This document shows positions 8,289 to 15,746 of a stretch of DNA of 23,824 nucleotides, in pieces. The DNA comes from a virus. The translations under genes and the position numbers were made by a program. The DNA lies in IMG/VR virus record IMGVR_UViG_3300005095_000087, positions 1 to 23,824 of that record. One strand, written 5' to 3'. Numbering within the stretch: the first letter of the stretch is position 1; each line of letters begins with the position of its first letter. Under the pieces are notes generated by a model. It was not told the DNA's origin. It made no database searches and worked only from the letters and a program-made list of their open reading frames with translations.

Positions 8289-8506
8289 ACTTCAATATAA
8301 TCTACATTGTTTTTTAATAACTCTTCTAAATAAGCTTTATCCTTAGGATGATCCTCGAAATTAATAATTCTCAATATATCATCTATAGGATACATAGCTG
8401 TGTAATCTCCAGTTGTTGTTTCCATTGAAGGTTCTACTAATTCTTTTATTGCATCTTTCATCTTAGCTGATATCTCTGGGTATAATGCAACAGAATATAG
8501 TATCAT
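8285..8506 (-). CDS. Small hypothetical protein (73 aa)
   Basis: Acidic helical protein (KMKDAIKELVEPS near residues 15-27; a second helix KDKAYLEELLKN near the C-terminus). No motif recognised. It is flanked on both sides by 4-nt start/stop overlaps (8503-8506 and 8285-8288), which support its being translated. Confidence 0.65.
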   Translation of the reverse strand: MILYSVALYPEISAKMKDAIKELVEPSMETTTGDYTAMYPIDDILRIINFEDHPKDKAYLEELLKNNVDYIEV

Positions 8507-8742
8507 ATCTTGTCTTCTTTAAATTTACTAATAATATTTAAATATTCAGTATAAAATTCGTCATATAGCTCTTGATATTCATCTGCTAGTACTTCTTTAT
8601 CATTGTCATCTATAACATATATCTCATCCTCTACATCTTTATCATTGACAAAGTAGTTTTCAGTAAGTAATTTACTAAATACTAAACTTTTTAAATCTCT
8701 TATTGCTAGGTGACTTGCCAGCTTAATTTCATTTATTATCAT
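8503..8742 (-). CDS. Small acidic hypothetical protein (79 aa)
   Basis: Very acidic protein, with DKDVEDEIYVIDDNDKEVL in the middle and a helical C-terminal half (ADEYQELYDEFYTEYLNII). The high negative charge would suit a protein or nucleic-acid mimic, but this is only a composition remark. 4-nt overlaps on both sides place it firmly in the operon. Confidence 0.65.
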   Translation of the reverse strand: MIINEIKLASHLAIRDLKSLVFSKLLTENYFVNDKDVEDEIYVIDDNDKEVLADEYQELYDEFYTEYLNIISKFKEDKI

Positions 8743-9044
8743 ATATCATCTTCTTTTGTTTCCCAATTATAATATAGTTGTTCTAATAACGTAATTTCAG
8801 AAGATACTTCTTGTATTTCATCAATTAGTTCTTTAACATGATTGTATGACCAATAAGAAGTATCTGCAGCTTCATCCTTATACTCATTTAGTTGTTTTAA
8901 TATTTCTGTATTTCCAACTAAATAGAATAAGTTCTCTCTAGCTTTTGCTAGTTCTTCTTTCTTTTCTTCTATTGCATCTTCTAATTCTAGTTTGTTTTTA
9001 AACACATTTCTTACAGATGCTGTGAAATAAGTTCTAGCTCCCAT
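8739..9044 (-). CDS. Small coiled-coil hypothetical protein (101 aa)
   Basis: After a short N-terminus beginning MGARTYF, residues 18-45 (KLELEDAIEEKKEELAKAREN) and 68-95 (KELIDEIQEVSSEITLLEQLY) show heptad-like spacing of hydrophobic residues. A two-helix coiled coil or hairpin is likely. No family or function recognised. It overlaps the upstream gene by 11 nt and the downstream gene by 4 nt. Confidence 0.65.
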   Translation of the reverse strand: MGARTYFTASVRNVFKNKLELEDAIEEKKEELAKARENLFYLVGNTEILKQLNEYKDEAADTSYWSYNHVKELIDEIQEVSSEITLLEQLYYNWETKEDDI

Positions 9045-9252
9045 TCATTCTTAATACTAAATCTTCCCAGTATCCTGGTTCTGTGCTATATCTTTCAACT
9101 ACTTCAACTAATTCTGGAAAACTTTTCCTTAATTTCTCTTTGTTTATGTAATCTGCTTTCATAATTAATCTAATTAATTGGGCAGAAAACCAATCAGCAT
9201 GAGGATCTGTCATAGAGAAATAAAGTTCTTGTTCAGCTTTCGTTATCTTCAT
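9034..9252 (-). CDS. Small conserved phage protein (72 aa), unknown function
   Basis: Contains DPHADWFSAQLIRLIMKAD (residues 17-35) and a FPELVEVVERY helix. This pattern recalls small helical phage proteins often seen in Bacteroidetes phage accessory regions, but no function is known to me. The start at 9252 overlaps the zinc-finger gene by 20 nt. An internal ATG at 9213 (MTDPHADW) would avoid the overlap, but the residues before it (TKAEQELYFS) look like a normal helix, so the longer form is preferred. Confidence 0.65.
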   Translation of the reverse strand: MKITKAEQELYFSMTDPHADWFSAQLIRLIMKADYINKEKLRKSFPELVEVVERYSTEPGYWEDLVLRMNGS

Positions 9253-9490
9253 TTTGTTTACATTTAAAGTTAGCTACTGTTGCAATAACAGATTTATCTT
9301 GCCCTTCTATATTGTCATAACAAAATAAATTATCTAATATACAATCTAAATGTACTTGGGTAGCTTCTGCTACACTTCCATTTATTGTACTAAATATAGG
9401 AACTAATATTGTTTCTTTATCTTCATCTGTTCCACATATAGGGCATTTGTGCCCTAGTTCTTTACTAAAATTTTTAAATGTTCTTGCCAT
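9233..9490 (-). CDS. Small putative zinc-binding protein (85 aa)
   Basis: A CPICG knuckle (residues 15-19) is paired with HLDC about 30 residues later. Together they make a C-x2-C...H-x2-C set suited to binding one zinc ion. The segment between them is beta-rich (ILVPIFSTING). Further cysteines near residues 57 and 76 are less obviously ligands. Function is unknown; such fingers in phages may bind nucleic acid or host proteins. The neighbours are small unknown genes of the same operon (2-nt gap upstream). Confidence 0.7.
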   Translation of the reverse strand: MARTFKNFSKELGHKCPICGTDEDKETILVPIFSTINGSVAEATQVHLDCILDNLFCYDNIEGQDKSVIATVANFKCKQNEDNES

Positions 9491-9492
9491 TA

Positions 9493-9771
9493 TTATAAAT
9501 TAAATATTTTCCAAAAACCATCCCAGTTTGCAAATAATACAAATAGACTTACAATTATAAATATACTAATAAGACAGTAAGATGCAAGTAATATCAATAT
9601 CTCAATTTCTTTTAGCCCAGGGGCACCCCTAAGTTCATCGTCTAAATATTCTAAATAACTGTTTTTGTAGTTATAAGAATTTCTTCTTAATTTAATATAT
9701 CTTATTATATGTTTTATATTAAATATAATATAGATAAATAATAAAAGTATTATAATTCTTTTTTCTACCAT
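9493..9771 (-). CDS. Small membrane protein with two transmembrane segments (92 aa)
   Basis: Hydrophobic segments at about residues 6-19 (IIILLLFIYIIFNI) and 57-81 (IEILILLASYCLISIFIIVSLFVLF) flank a polar, basic and Tyr/Asn-rich loop (20-56). The basic loop (KHIIRYIKLRRN) suggests it stays cytoplasmic. Its size and topology would fit a holin, but holins are very diverse and there is no lysin gene beside it, so I leave the function open. Confidence 0.65.
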   Translation of the reverse strand: MVEKRIIILLLFIYIIFNIKHIIRYIKLRRNSYNYKNSYLEYLDDELRGAPGLKEIEILILLASYCLISIFIIVSLFVLFANWDGFWKIFNL

Positions 9772-9778
9772 AATTTTA

Positions 9779-10156
9779 TTATTTACTTTGTTTAATGATC
9801 ATGCTTATTGCTTCTTGTAGACCCTTTTCAAGGGCATCCTCATAGGTATCAAAGTTTTCTTGGTATTCAGAATATTCATCAGGTGCATAATTCTTATTTG
9901 CACTATGTAGATAAAAAGTGTAGGTATCGCTATAATAATTATAGTCTGGTAATATAAAAACCTTATACTCTTCTCTTAACCATTTTTGAGCTAAACATTG
10001 AGTTGGTGCTGATATACTAAATTTTTCTTTATTGTGATTTTTGATAGGATTTATGTGTAATTCTTCTTTATTGTCATACCAATTTAATGTTTTCCAATTA
10101 AATCTAATTTCTTTTAATAATTTAGCCGTTTCAAATGATACAATTTGTTCTTTCAT
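9779..10156 (-). CDS. Conserved phage protein of unknown function (SAPTQxLAQKWLRE type)
   Basis: 125 residues. The features are an N-terminus MKEQIVSFETAKLLKE, a central SAPTQCLAQKWLREEYKV (about residues 48-65), aromatic strands, and a C-terminal FDTYEDALEKGLQEAI helix. This set is one I recognise as a widespread phage protein in which a short N-terminal helix, the SAPTQ/KWLRE segment and a closing TYEEALE.GL helix recur. I know no biochemical role. It is separated by 6-7 nt from each neighbour. Confidence 0.75.
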   Translation of the reverse strand: MKEQIVSFETAKLLKEIRFNWKTLNWYDNKEELHINPIKNHNKEKFSISAPTQCLAQKWLREEYKVFILPDYNYYSDTYTFYLHSANKNYAPDEYSEYQENFDTYEDALEKGLQEAISMIIKQSK

Positions 10157-10162
10157 GATTCT

Positions 10163-10525
10163 TTATTTTATTCTTTCTTTTACGTTTTCTAAATACTCTT
10201 CAGCTTGTTTTAGTAAACTCTCTTTAGACACTCTATAAATATTTTCTATTCCTAATGGAGCATATCCTTCTTTTTTATAAGTTTTACTATAAGGTATATC
10301 ATAAAGATTATTTATTTTCTTTTTAACCCATTTCCGATGTTTCCAATATTTATCGTTACTATGTAATTCTTCAAAATACTTATCTGAATAAATTTTAAAT
10401 CCAGGTATAATAATGCGTCCATCTTTGTTTTTATATTCATCTTTTAGAACAGTTTCAAATTTTTCATATTCAAAACCTATTCGGAAATCTTCTAATTCAG
10501 GTATTACATATTCTTTTTGTTTCAT
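10163..10525 (-). CDS. Hypothetical phage protein (120 aa)
   Basis: The N-terminus reads PELEDFRIGFEYE, a phrase seen in small Bacteroidetes phage proteins of unknown role. It is followed by a basic, aromatic middle (KYWKHRKWVKKKI) and a C-terminal helix (ESLLKQAEEYLENV). No catalytic residues stand out. It lies 6 nt upstream of the SAPTQ-type gene and 6 nt downstream of the zinc-ribbon miniprotein gene. Confidence 0.65.
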   Translation of the reverse strand: MKQKEYVIPELEDFRIGFEYEKFETVLKDEYKNKDGRIIIPGFKIYSDKYFEELHSNDKYWKHRKWVKKKINNLYDIPYSKTYKKEGYAPLGIENIYRVSKESLLKQAEEYLENVKERIK

Positions 10526-10531
10526 AATTGT

Positions 10532-10708
10532 TTATTTTAAAGCTCCACATTTTTTACAAACATATTCAGCATCAAACCCATCTGTTTTTGACCAACTATG
10601 ATTACAACCATTTCTTAACATATTTAATCTTTTCTTTTCATCTTTTACTTTTTCTTGGTTAAATTTTTTCCAATTTATTCCTTTTAAATAATTACTATAA
10701 TATTCCAT
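10532..10708 (-). CDS. 58-residue zinc-ribbon miniprotein
   Basis: A short ORF fills the gap between its neighbours exactly. It begins with ATG at 10708 (MEYYSNYLKGINWKKF), continues through a basic helix, and ends with NGCNHSW...YVCKKCGALK and TAA at 10532-10534. The four ligands C35, H37, C51 and C54 make a plausible zinc site of the ribbon type, much like the C-terminal knuckle of small phage and ribosomal zinc ribbons. Spacing of 7 nt to the upstream stop (10716) and 6 nt to the next start (10525) fits operon layout. Function unknown; nucleic-acid binding is possible given the basic N-terminal half. Confidence 0.75.
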   Translation of the reverse strand: MEYYSNYLKGINWKKFNQEKVKDEKKRLNMLRNGCNHSWSKTDGFDAEYVCKKCGALK

Positions 10709-10715
10709 ATTTCAT

Positions 10716-11444
10716 TTAAAATACTTTATAATTGATTCCTAATCCAGCATAACCGCCTAATCCTTTAGTAGTTATACCATATCCTGCTTGTAAACCTAAA
10801 TTCCATTTTTGTTTAGGCAGACTAACTTGATATGTTCTTAATTTTTTATTTTCTGAATAAGGATTATGATTAATAACTTCTACAAAAGGTCTAGTTTTAA
10901 ATAAACCTGCTTTTTCTCTTCCTATAATAATATCGTATTTATTTTTAAATTTTAGAGATAAACTTGTGTTATCTTTTTTAGCAGTAATACTGCCATAAAC
11001 CCAATTATCTAAATTAAATTTAGACTTATATACAGGAAAGTTATTTTCATATTCAGTTTGAGTTATGAATACAGTATCAATAGTAGTTTCAGTTTGTAAA
11101 TTAGTTACACTACCTTGTTTCTTTAAATATTTTCTATAACTCTTAACTGTTTTCTGTAGTTCAGTTATAGTACTGTCCATAGATTGAAATGCAGTAAAAT
11201 CTGATACTCTTGCAGTTTCAAAAGCTTTTATCCTACTTACCATTTCATTATTCTCATTTCTATAAGATTTAATAGTATCTGCTTGAACTTCTGTCAAGTA
11301 TTTTAGTTCATTTACTTGACTTTTTTTAGAGTTATACCCTTGCCATAATAGAAATAAAGCACCTAAAAATAGTACTCTCTCTATTAATCTAAATAGACTA
11401 AACTCTAAATTAACTTGAATTTTCTTATCTTTAGGTGCTTTCAT
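10716..11444 (-). CDS. Membrane-anchored coiled-coil protein, spanin- or DUF6808-like
   Basis: 242 residues. A basic N-terminus (KAPKDKK) is followed by one transmembrane segment (about 18-36, LIERVLFLGALFLLWQG), then a long heptad-like coiled coil (about 40-110), then a beta-rich C-terminal domain with a Gly-rich end (LGLQAGYG...GGYAGLGINYKVF). The last residues alternate and finish with Phe, as in outer-membrane beta strands. The N-in, periplasmic coiled-coil architecture resembles i-spanins and the DUF6808/DUF6549-type proteins often annotated in Bacteroidetes phages, which may bridge the two membranes during lysis. That role is inference; no lysin is adjacent. It lies 4 nt after the 71-residue gene. 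Confidence 0.75.
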   Translation of the reverse strand: MKAPKDKKIQVNLEFSLFRLIERVLFLGALFLLWQGYNSKKSQVNELKYLTEVQADTIKSYRNENNEMVSRIKAFETARVSDFTAFQSMDSTITELQKTVKSYRKYLKKQGSVTNLQTETTIDTVFITQTEYENNFPVYKSKFNLDNWVYGSITAKKDNTSLSLKFKNKYDIIIGREKAGLFKTRPFVEVINHNPYSENKKLRTYQVSLPKQKWNLGLQAGYGITTKGLGGYAGLGINYKVF

Positions 11445-11448
11445 AGTT

Positions 11449-11664
11449 TTATTTTTTTATAGTTTCTACCTTAGCTGAACAGAAATCTTCAGGATTCTCT
11501 AAGAACTCTGGCATCTCTTCATATAAAAAGGAAGTAGCAATATTAATAGCTTCCTCTTTTATTTCTTCTTCACTAGGATTAGCATAAGGATGATCCATTA
11601 AACTTCCTAGTATATCTTCTTCTGGTATTTCATACACTCTTGTAAATATAACTTTATAAGCCAT
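11449..11664 (-). CDS. Small acidic hypothetical protein (71 aa), first gene of the accessory operon
   Basis: Residues 1-15 form a probable beta strand (YKVIFTRVYEIP), followed by an acidic helical part (SEEEIKEEAINIATSFLYEEM) and a short closing strand. No family recognised. It is the first gene after the inverted repeat at 11669-11700, and the TATATTTG element lies 15 nt upstream of its ATG, so it probably opens the third transcription unit. Confidence 0.7.
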   Translation of the reverse strand: MAYKVIFTRVYEIPEEDILGSLMDHPYANPSEEEIKEEAINIATSFLYEEMPEFLENPEDFCSAKVETIKK

Positions 11665-11668
11665 TTTA

Positions 11669-11700
11669 TAATATTTTTACAAATATACGAAAAAATATTA
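11669..11700 (-). terminator. 10-bp perfect inverted repeat at a transcription-unit boundary
   Basis: TAATATTTTT (11669-11678) and AAAAATATTA (11691-11700) form a 10-bp A/T-only stem around a 12-nt spacer. It contains the TAA stop of the DnaA-like gene (11698-11700) at its 5' end on the - strand. It may act as a weak terminator for the groESL unit, as an operator around the TATATTTG element, or both. Lack of G/C pairs makes the hairpin weak. Confidence 0.45.
11680..11687 (-). promoter_or_regulatory. Candidate Bacteroidetes -7 element (TATATTTG)
   Basis: TATATTTG on the - strand matches the Bacteroidetes -7 consensus TAnnTTTG and lies 15 nt upstream of the ATG at 11664. No TTTG is found 19-21 bp further upstream, so only half of the consensus is present, and the surroundings are so AT-rich that chance matches are common. 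It lies in the loop of an inverted repeat. Confidence 0.4.
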
Positions 11701-12240
11701 AATAGTAATATAATCTACGTATAAATGTTTCAATTTTTCTATTAATTTTTTATCTTCTTTGTTTTTAATATTAAGCTTAGCTACATCTTCTAACTTATAT
11801 ATAAAAGTTTTTCTATCTTTAGATACCATATAATAATCTGCATTACCTCTTATTTGTAATATAGTTTCTTTAGAAAATGAAATATTTTCAACATTAGTTT
11901 TTTGATGGTAGTTTTTAGTATGGTTATCTAATTTGTGCCTAGCTTGAAAGAATTTACTGGATTGGCTAACATATATGTAGTCCCAATTTCTAAGTAAATT
12001 TATAACAGTTGCATGAGACTTAAAACCTAATATTTCTGCAATCTTTGTTAAAGTGTATTCCTTATCTCTTAATACAGAAGCTATAAAGCTCCTTGCGAAT
12101 ATTACTTCTTCCTTTTTTACTTTAGAATAAAGTATATCAGTTAAAGTAACTTTTTTCAATCCGCAAAGAGCCTTATTTACTTCTATAATGTAAGGATATA
12201 TAATTACTTTTTTTATACTTCTACTTACATCTTTTTTCAT
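11698..12240 (-). CDS. DnaA domain IV-like DNA-binding protein
   Basis: 180 residues. Residues about 45-90 (FARSFIASVLRDKEYTLTKIAEILGFKSHATVINLL) read like the C-terminal DNA-binding domain of DnaA: an N-terminal helix with Arg, a helix-turn-helix, and a signature helix here spelled SHATVI in place of DHTTVL/DHSTVI. The AAA+ module of DnaA is absent. The remaining C-terminal half (HHTK-like basic stretch, then SKETILQIRGNADYYMVSKDRKTFIYKLEDVAKL) is not assigned. It probably binds DnaA-box-like or operator DNA as a regulator or as a competitor of host DnaA; both are inferences. It is the last gene of the groESL unit, 10 nt after the dUTPase-fold gene. Confidence 0.75.
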   Translation of the reverse strand: MKKDVSRSIKKVIIYPYIIEVNKALCGLKKVTLTDILYSKVKKEEVIFARSFIASVLRDKEYTLTKIAEILGFKSHATVINLLRNWDYIYVSQSSKFFQARHKLDNHTKNYHQKTNVENISFSKETILQIRGNADYYMVSKDRKTFIYKLEDVAKLNIKNKEDKKLIEKLKHLYVDYITI

Positions 12241-12250
12241 TTTTGTAATT

Positions 12251-12583
12251 TTAGATTAATGCAATTACTTCGTCTTTTTCTATTTCAATTAAATATTTGG
12301 TAGGATTGAATAATACAAGATTAAATTCTTCACCTGGTTGTCTAACTGTTAAAGCAGAAGATAATAATAAGCCTTTTTCTTCTACTATATTTGGTGAAGG
12401 ATAAATAACTACTTGATCATCAGTATCATTAATATAACCCGTAGAAAATTTTAATCTCTCTCCTGGTCTTAACATAATAAAACCTCTATCTTGAAATCCT
12501 TTATTTACTTTGTTTGTTTTCTCTTCTTCTAGAGCCTTTGCTCCTCTATATACTTGAATAATTTCTTTGGCTTTTAATTCCAT
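12251..12583 (-). CDS. Degenerate dUTPase-fold protein (probably non-catalytic)
   Basis: From ATG 12583 the protein has 110 residues. MLRPGERLKFSTGYI (about 37-51), VVIYPSPNIVEEKGLLLSSALTV (58-80) and GEEFNLVLFNPTKYLIEIEKDEVIALI (84-110) follow the beta-strand order of trimeric dUTPases: LxPGExxxxxTG, then PRSSLxxKxGL, then GxIDxDYxGE...N, then GDxIAQL. Key catalytic positions look lost: motif 1 (AGxDL), the PRSS serines, and the Asp and Tyr of motif 3. The C-terminal P-loop-like motif 5 is also missing, so dUTP hydrolysis is unlikely. The open frame extends to 12634 but would then overlap groEL by 38 nt; the shorter start lies 13 nt after the groEL stop. Role unknown: a structural or regulatory relic, or a partner of the chaperonin genes. 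Confidence 0.65.
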   Translation of the reverse strand: MELKAKEIIQVYRGAKALEEEKTNKVNKGFQDRGFIMLRPGERLKFSTGYINDTDDQVVIYPSPNIVEEKGLLLSSALTVRQPGEEFNLVLFNPTKYLIEIEKDEVIALI

Positions 12584-12596
12584 ACATTTAAAATTT

Positions 12597-14189
<1,593 letters not shown>

Positions 14190-14202
14190 TTATATAATTA
14201 AA

Positions 14203-14232
14203 AAGGAGCCCAACTTATTTGCCAGACTCCTT
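14203..14232 (-). terminator. Terminator or attenuator hairpin between groES and groEL
   Basis: On the - strand, AAGGAGTCT (14232-14224) pairs with GGGCTCCTT (14211-14203) over 9 positions, two of them G-U, around a 12-nt loop. It is followed by TTTT then AATTA. The + strand copy would have two A-C mismatches, so the signal is specific for - strand RNA. The groES stop TAA lies in the loop. It would reduce read-through from groES into groEL and so set their ratio. Confidence 0.7.
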
Positions 14233-14469
14233 AATTAAGGCTACACTTTCTATATTTATAACGTAATATTCCTGAATTGAATCTTTTTCAGACACTGTTA
14301 ATTCAAATACTCCGTAATTGTTTAGTATTACTTTCTTTCCAATTAAATCTTTTCTTTTACAGTCTTCTCCTACTTCTACAACTATTCCTGTTTTAACTTC
14401 TGAGAATTCTGTATCTTCAAATTTCTCTTTTCTTATTAAGATTTGCTTACTTAATGGTTTCCATTTCAT
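14215..14469 (-). CDS. groES: Short GroES-like co-chaperonin
   Basis: 84 residues, compared with about 95-97 for bacterial GroES. The N-terminal MKWKPLSKQILIRKEK corresponds to MxIRPLxDRVLVKR, TGIVVEVGED to GxVVAVGxG, and GKKVILNNYGVFEL...YYVINIESVALI to the closing barrel strands GDxVLFxKYxG...Y.ilxexDILAxx. Between residues 16 and 27 only about 10 residues (FEDTEFSEVK) replace the mobile loop, and the usual hydrophobic IVL tripeptide that contacts GroEL is not visible. The match to the next-door phage GroEL may therefore use another contact. It is the first gene of a unit with its own promoter at 14502-14533. It caps the GroEL ring and is likely dedicated to phage protein folding. Confidence 0.9.
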   Translation of the reverse strand: MKWKPLSKQILIRKEKFEDTEFSEVKTGIVVEVGEDCKRKDLIGKKVILNNYGVFELTVSEKDSIQEYYVINIESVALIKESGK

Positions 14470-14590
14470 ATGTTAAAATGTATTTTTAACTACTCTTTAA
14501 ACAAAGATAATAACTAATTAAAGCTAATCCAAATTTAAAGATAAATATTTTCTTTTCTTCAATAAATACTATAAATTTAATATTAAAAAT
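14470..14590. other. AT-rich intergenic gap (about 120 bp)
   Basis: By my count 17 of the 120 bases at 14471-14590 are G or C (about 14%). The gap holds the groES promoter and part of the A/T hairpin at 14579-14603. I see no ORF, tRNA or direct repeat in it. Confidence 0.6.
14502..14533 (-). promoter_or_regulatory. Bacteroidetes-type promoter of the groES-groEL unit
   Basis: TTTG (14533-14530 on the - strand) and TATCTTTG (14509-14502) are separated by exactly 20 bp. This matches the Bacteroides/Flavobacterium housekeeping consensus TTTG, 19-21 bp, TAnnTTTG. It lies 33 nt upstream of the groES ATG at 14469, leaving room for a short leader, in one of the few real intergenic gaps of the window. 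Confidence 0.75.
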
Positions 14591-14603
14591 TTATTTTAAT
14601 ATT
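14579..14603 (-). terminator. A/T-only hairpin at the end of the replication operon
   Basis: AATATTAAAA and TTTTAATATT form a perfect 10-bp stem with a 5-nt loop. On the - strand the stem contains the last codons, and the loop begins at the TAA stop, of the dNMP-kinase-like gene. There are no G/C pairs and no long U-tract after it, so termination would be weak. Position at a transcription-unit end is the main support. Confidence 0.35.
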
Positions 14604-15178
14604 TTATGTTTTATTAGTATTTGTTTTAGTCTCTTTTCTGTGTTATCATATGAAAAACTATTATCTAATTTCTCATCATATAAATCTGTAAAGGCAGACT
14701 TATTTCCTTTTACATTTTTATTTATCACTTTAATTACAATACCTCCTTTGCTTCTTATATACTCTACTTCATTATCATATCTCACGTCTGGTATTATAAT
14801 TTTATCAAATAGGTCAATATCCCTAAATAGGCTTTTGATCCATATATCTTGTGATATTTGTTCTCTTGCAAAATCATGAGCTAACTTTATTAATATGTCT
14901 CTACCAGTTAAGTTGTTAATTATAATTTTATCCTTAAATTCTCTAGTAAATACATATTTCTTATCAATTCCTAGTAAGTCAGCTGCACATAATTTAACTT
15001 TTGTTCCAAAGTGCTTAATTTTCCATTCGGATAATTTGCTAAAATCTACATGTTTTACAAAAGAAAAAGGTTCTTCTCTCAATTCAGATGTTAATTTCTG
15101 AATCATTCTTGCTACAGTATCTTTTCCTACTCCATCTTTTCCCGATATTCCTATTATATTAACTTCATTCAGAAGCAT
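14591..15178 (-). CDS. Deoxynucleoside monophosphate kinase-like P-loop protein
   Basis: 195 residues. GKDGVGKDT (13-21) is a P-loop with the Lys-Asp-Thr ending typical of the dNMP kinase / phage T4 gp1-like family. TGRDILIKLA (91-100) and DVRYDNEVEYIRSKGG (131-146) are the other recognisable segments: the second matches the PDVRxxxEAxxI..GG strand and helix seen in phage dNMP kinases, and V-I-K-V-I closes the sheet. The enzyme would phosphorylate dNMPs to feed dNTP synthesis; specificity is not visible. The C-terminus (KRLKQILIKHKILK) is basic. It is the last gene of the replication operon and overlaps its upstream neighbour by 14 nt. Confidence 0.8.
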   Translation of the reverse strand: MLLNEVNIIGISGKDGVGKDTVARMIQKLTSELREEPFSFVKHVDFSKLSEWKIKHFGTKVKLCAADLLGIDKKYVFTREFKDKIIINNLTGRDILIKLAHDFAREQISQDIWIKSLFRDIDLFDKIIIPDVRYDNEVEYIRSKGGIVIKVINKNVKGNKSAFTDLYDEKLDNSFSYDNTEKRLKQILIKHKILK

Positions 15179-15746
15179 TTATAAATGTTTTATCAAATTT
15201 TCTATCACCATAAGTCTCTTCTTCTAATTTCGGTGGAATATCATACTCATCAAAGTTTTTAGCTTCTTCATAAGTAAGTTCGGTACCAAATTCTTGAGCA
15301 ATTATATCAATAAAATGCGTAATTGCCATTTCATTTTTATTTAATATTAAAAATATTTCCGTTTTACTTTGTGTTGGGAATATCTTCTGTAGCTCCTCTT
15401 CTGTATACATACTACTATATCTTCCTTTCAAGAACATATCATAAGCATGTTTAAATCTGTCTGGGATTTTAATATTAAATATTACCTCACCATCATAATA
15501 TTTACCACTATTCTTACTTATAAATAATCCTTTTTCTTTTAATAATTCTTCAAACTTCTCAACATTATCTGCAAACATATTACTATTTACACTCAATATA
15601 AGTGTGTAGGGCTCATCAGGATTTATAAACATTCCTGTCTTAAATATTCTTCTGTATATCTGAGCAATTTCATCATCATATGTCAAAATTGGTGACAAGA
15701 ACTTTTTTGTATAGTTCTTGCTCATTTCATTGCTCTTAGTCTTCAT
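15165..15746 (-). CDS. Hypothetical phage protein (193 aa)
   Basis: No family recognised. The protein has a beta-strand start (ILSVNSNMF near residues 49-57), helical segments (KFEELLKEKGLFI, YTEEELQKIF), and NPDEPYTLILSV and KTEIFLILN strands, giving an alpha/beta look. The chosen ATG at 15746 overlaps the nuclease gene by 11 nt; ATG 15725 (MSKNYTKKF) is a credible alternative with a 10-nt gap. Its place between a RecB-like nuclease and a dNMP kinase suggests a replication or recombination accessory, but nothing in the sequence proves it. Confidence 0.7.
   Translation of the reverse strand: MKTKSNEMSKNYTKKFLSPILTYDDEIAQIYRRIFKTGMFINPDEPYTLILSVNSNMFADNVEKFEELLKEKGLFISKNSGKYYDGEVIFNIKIPDRFKHAYDMFLKGRYSSMYTEEELQKIFPTQSKTEIFLILNKNEMAITHFIDIIAQEFGTELTYEEAKNFDEYDIPPKLEEETYGDRKFDKTFINASE

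Noticed and set aside
10413-10601. A + strand ORF over the 120-aa gene and the zinc-ribbon gene
   Set aside because: Antisense frame without motifs; both - strand genes are better supported by spacing and content.
14591-15178. A second + strand pair of ORFs over the dNMP-kinase gene
   Set aside because: They are antisense to a P-loop kinase with clear motifs and have no independent support.
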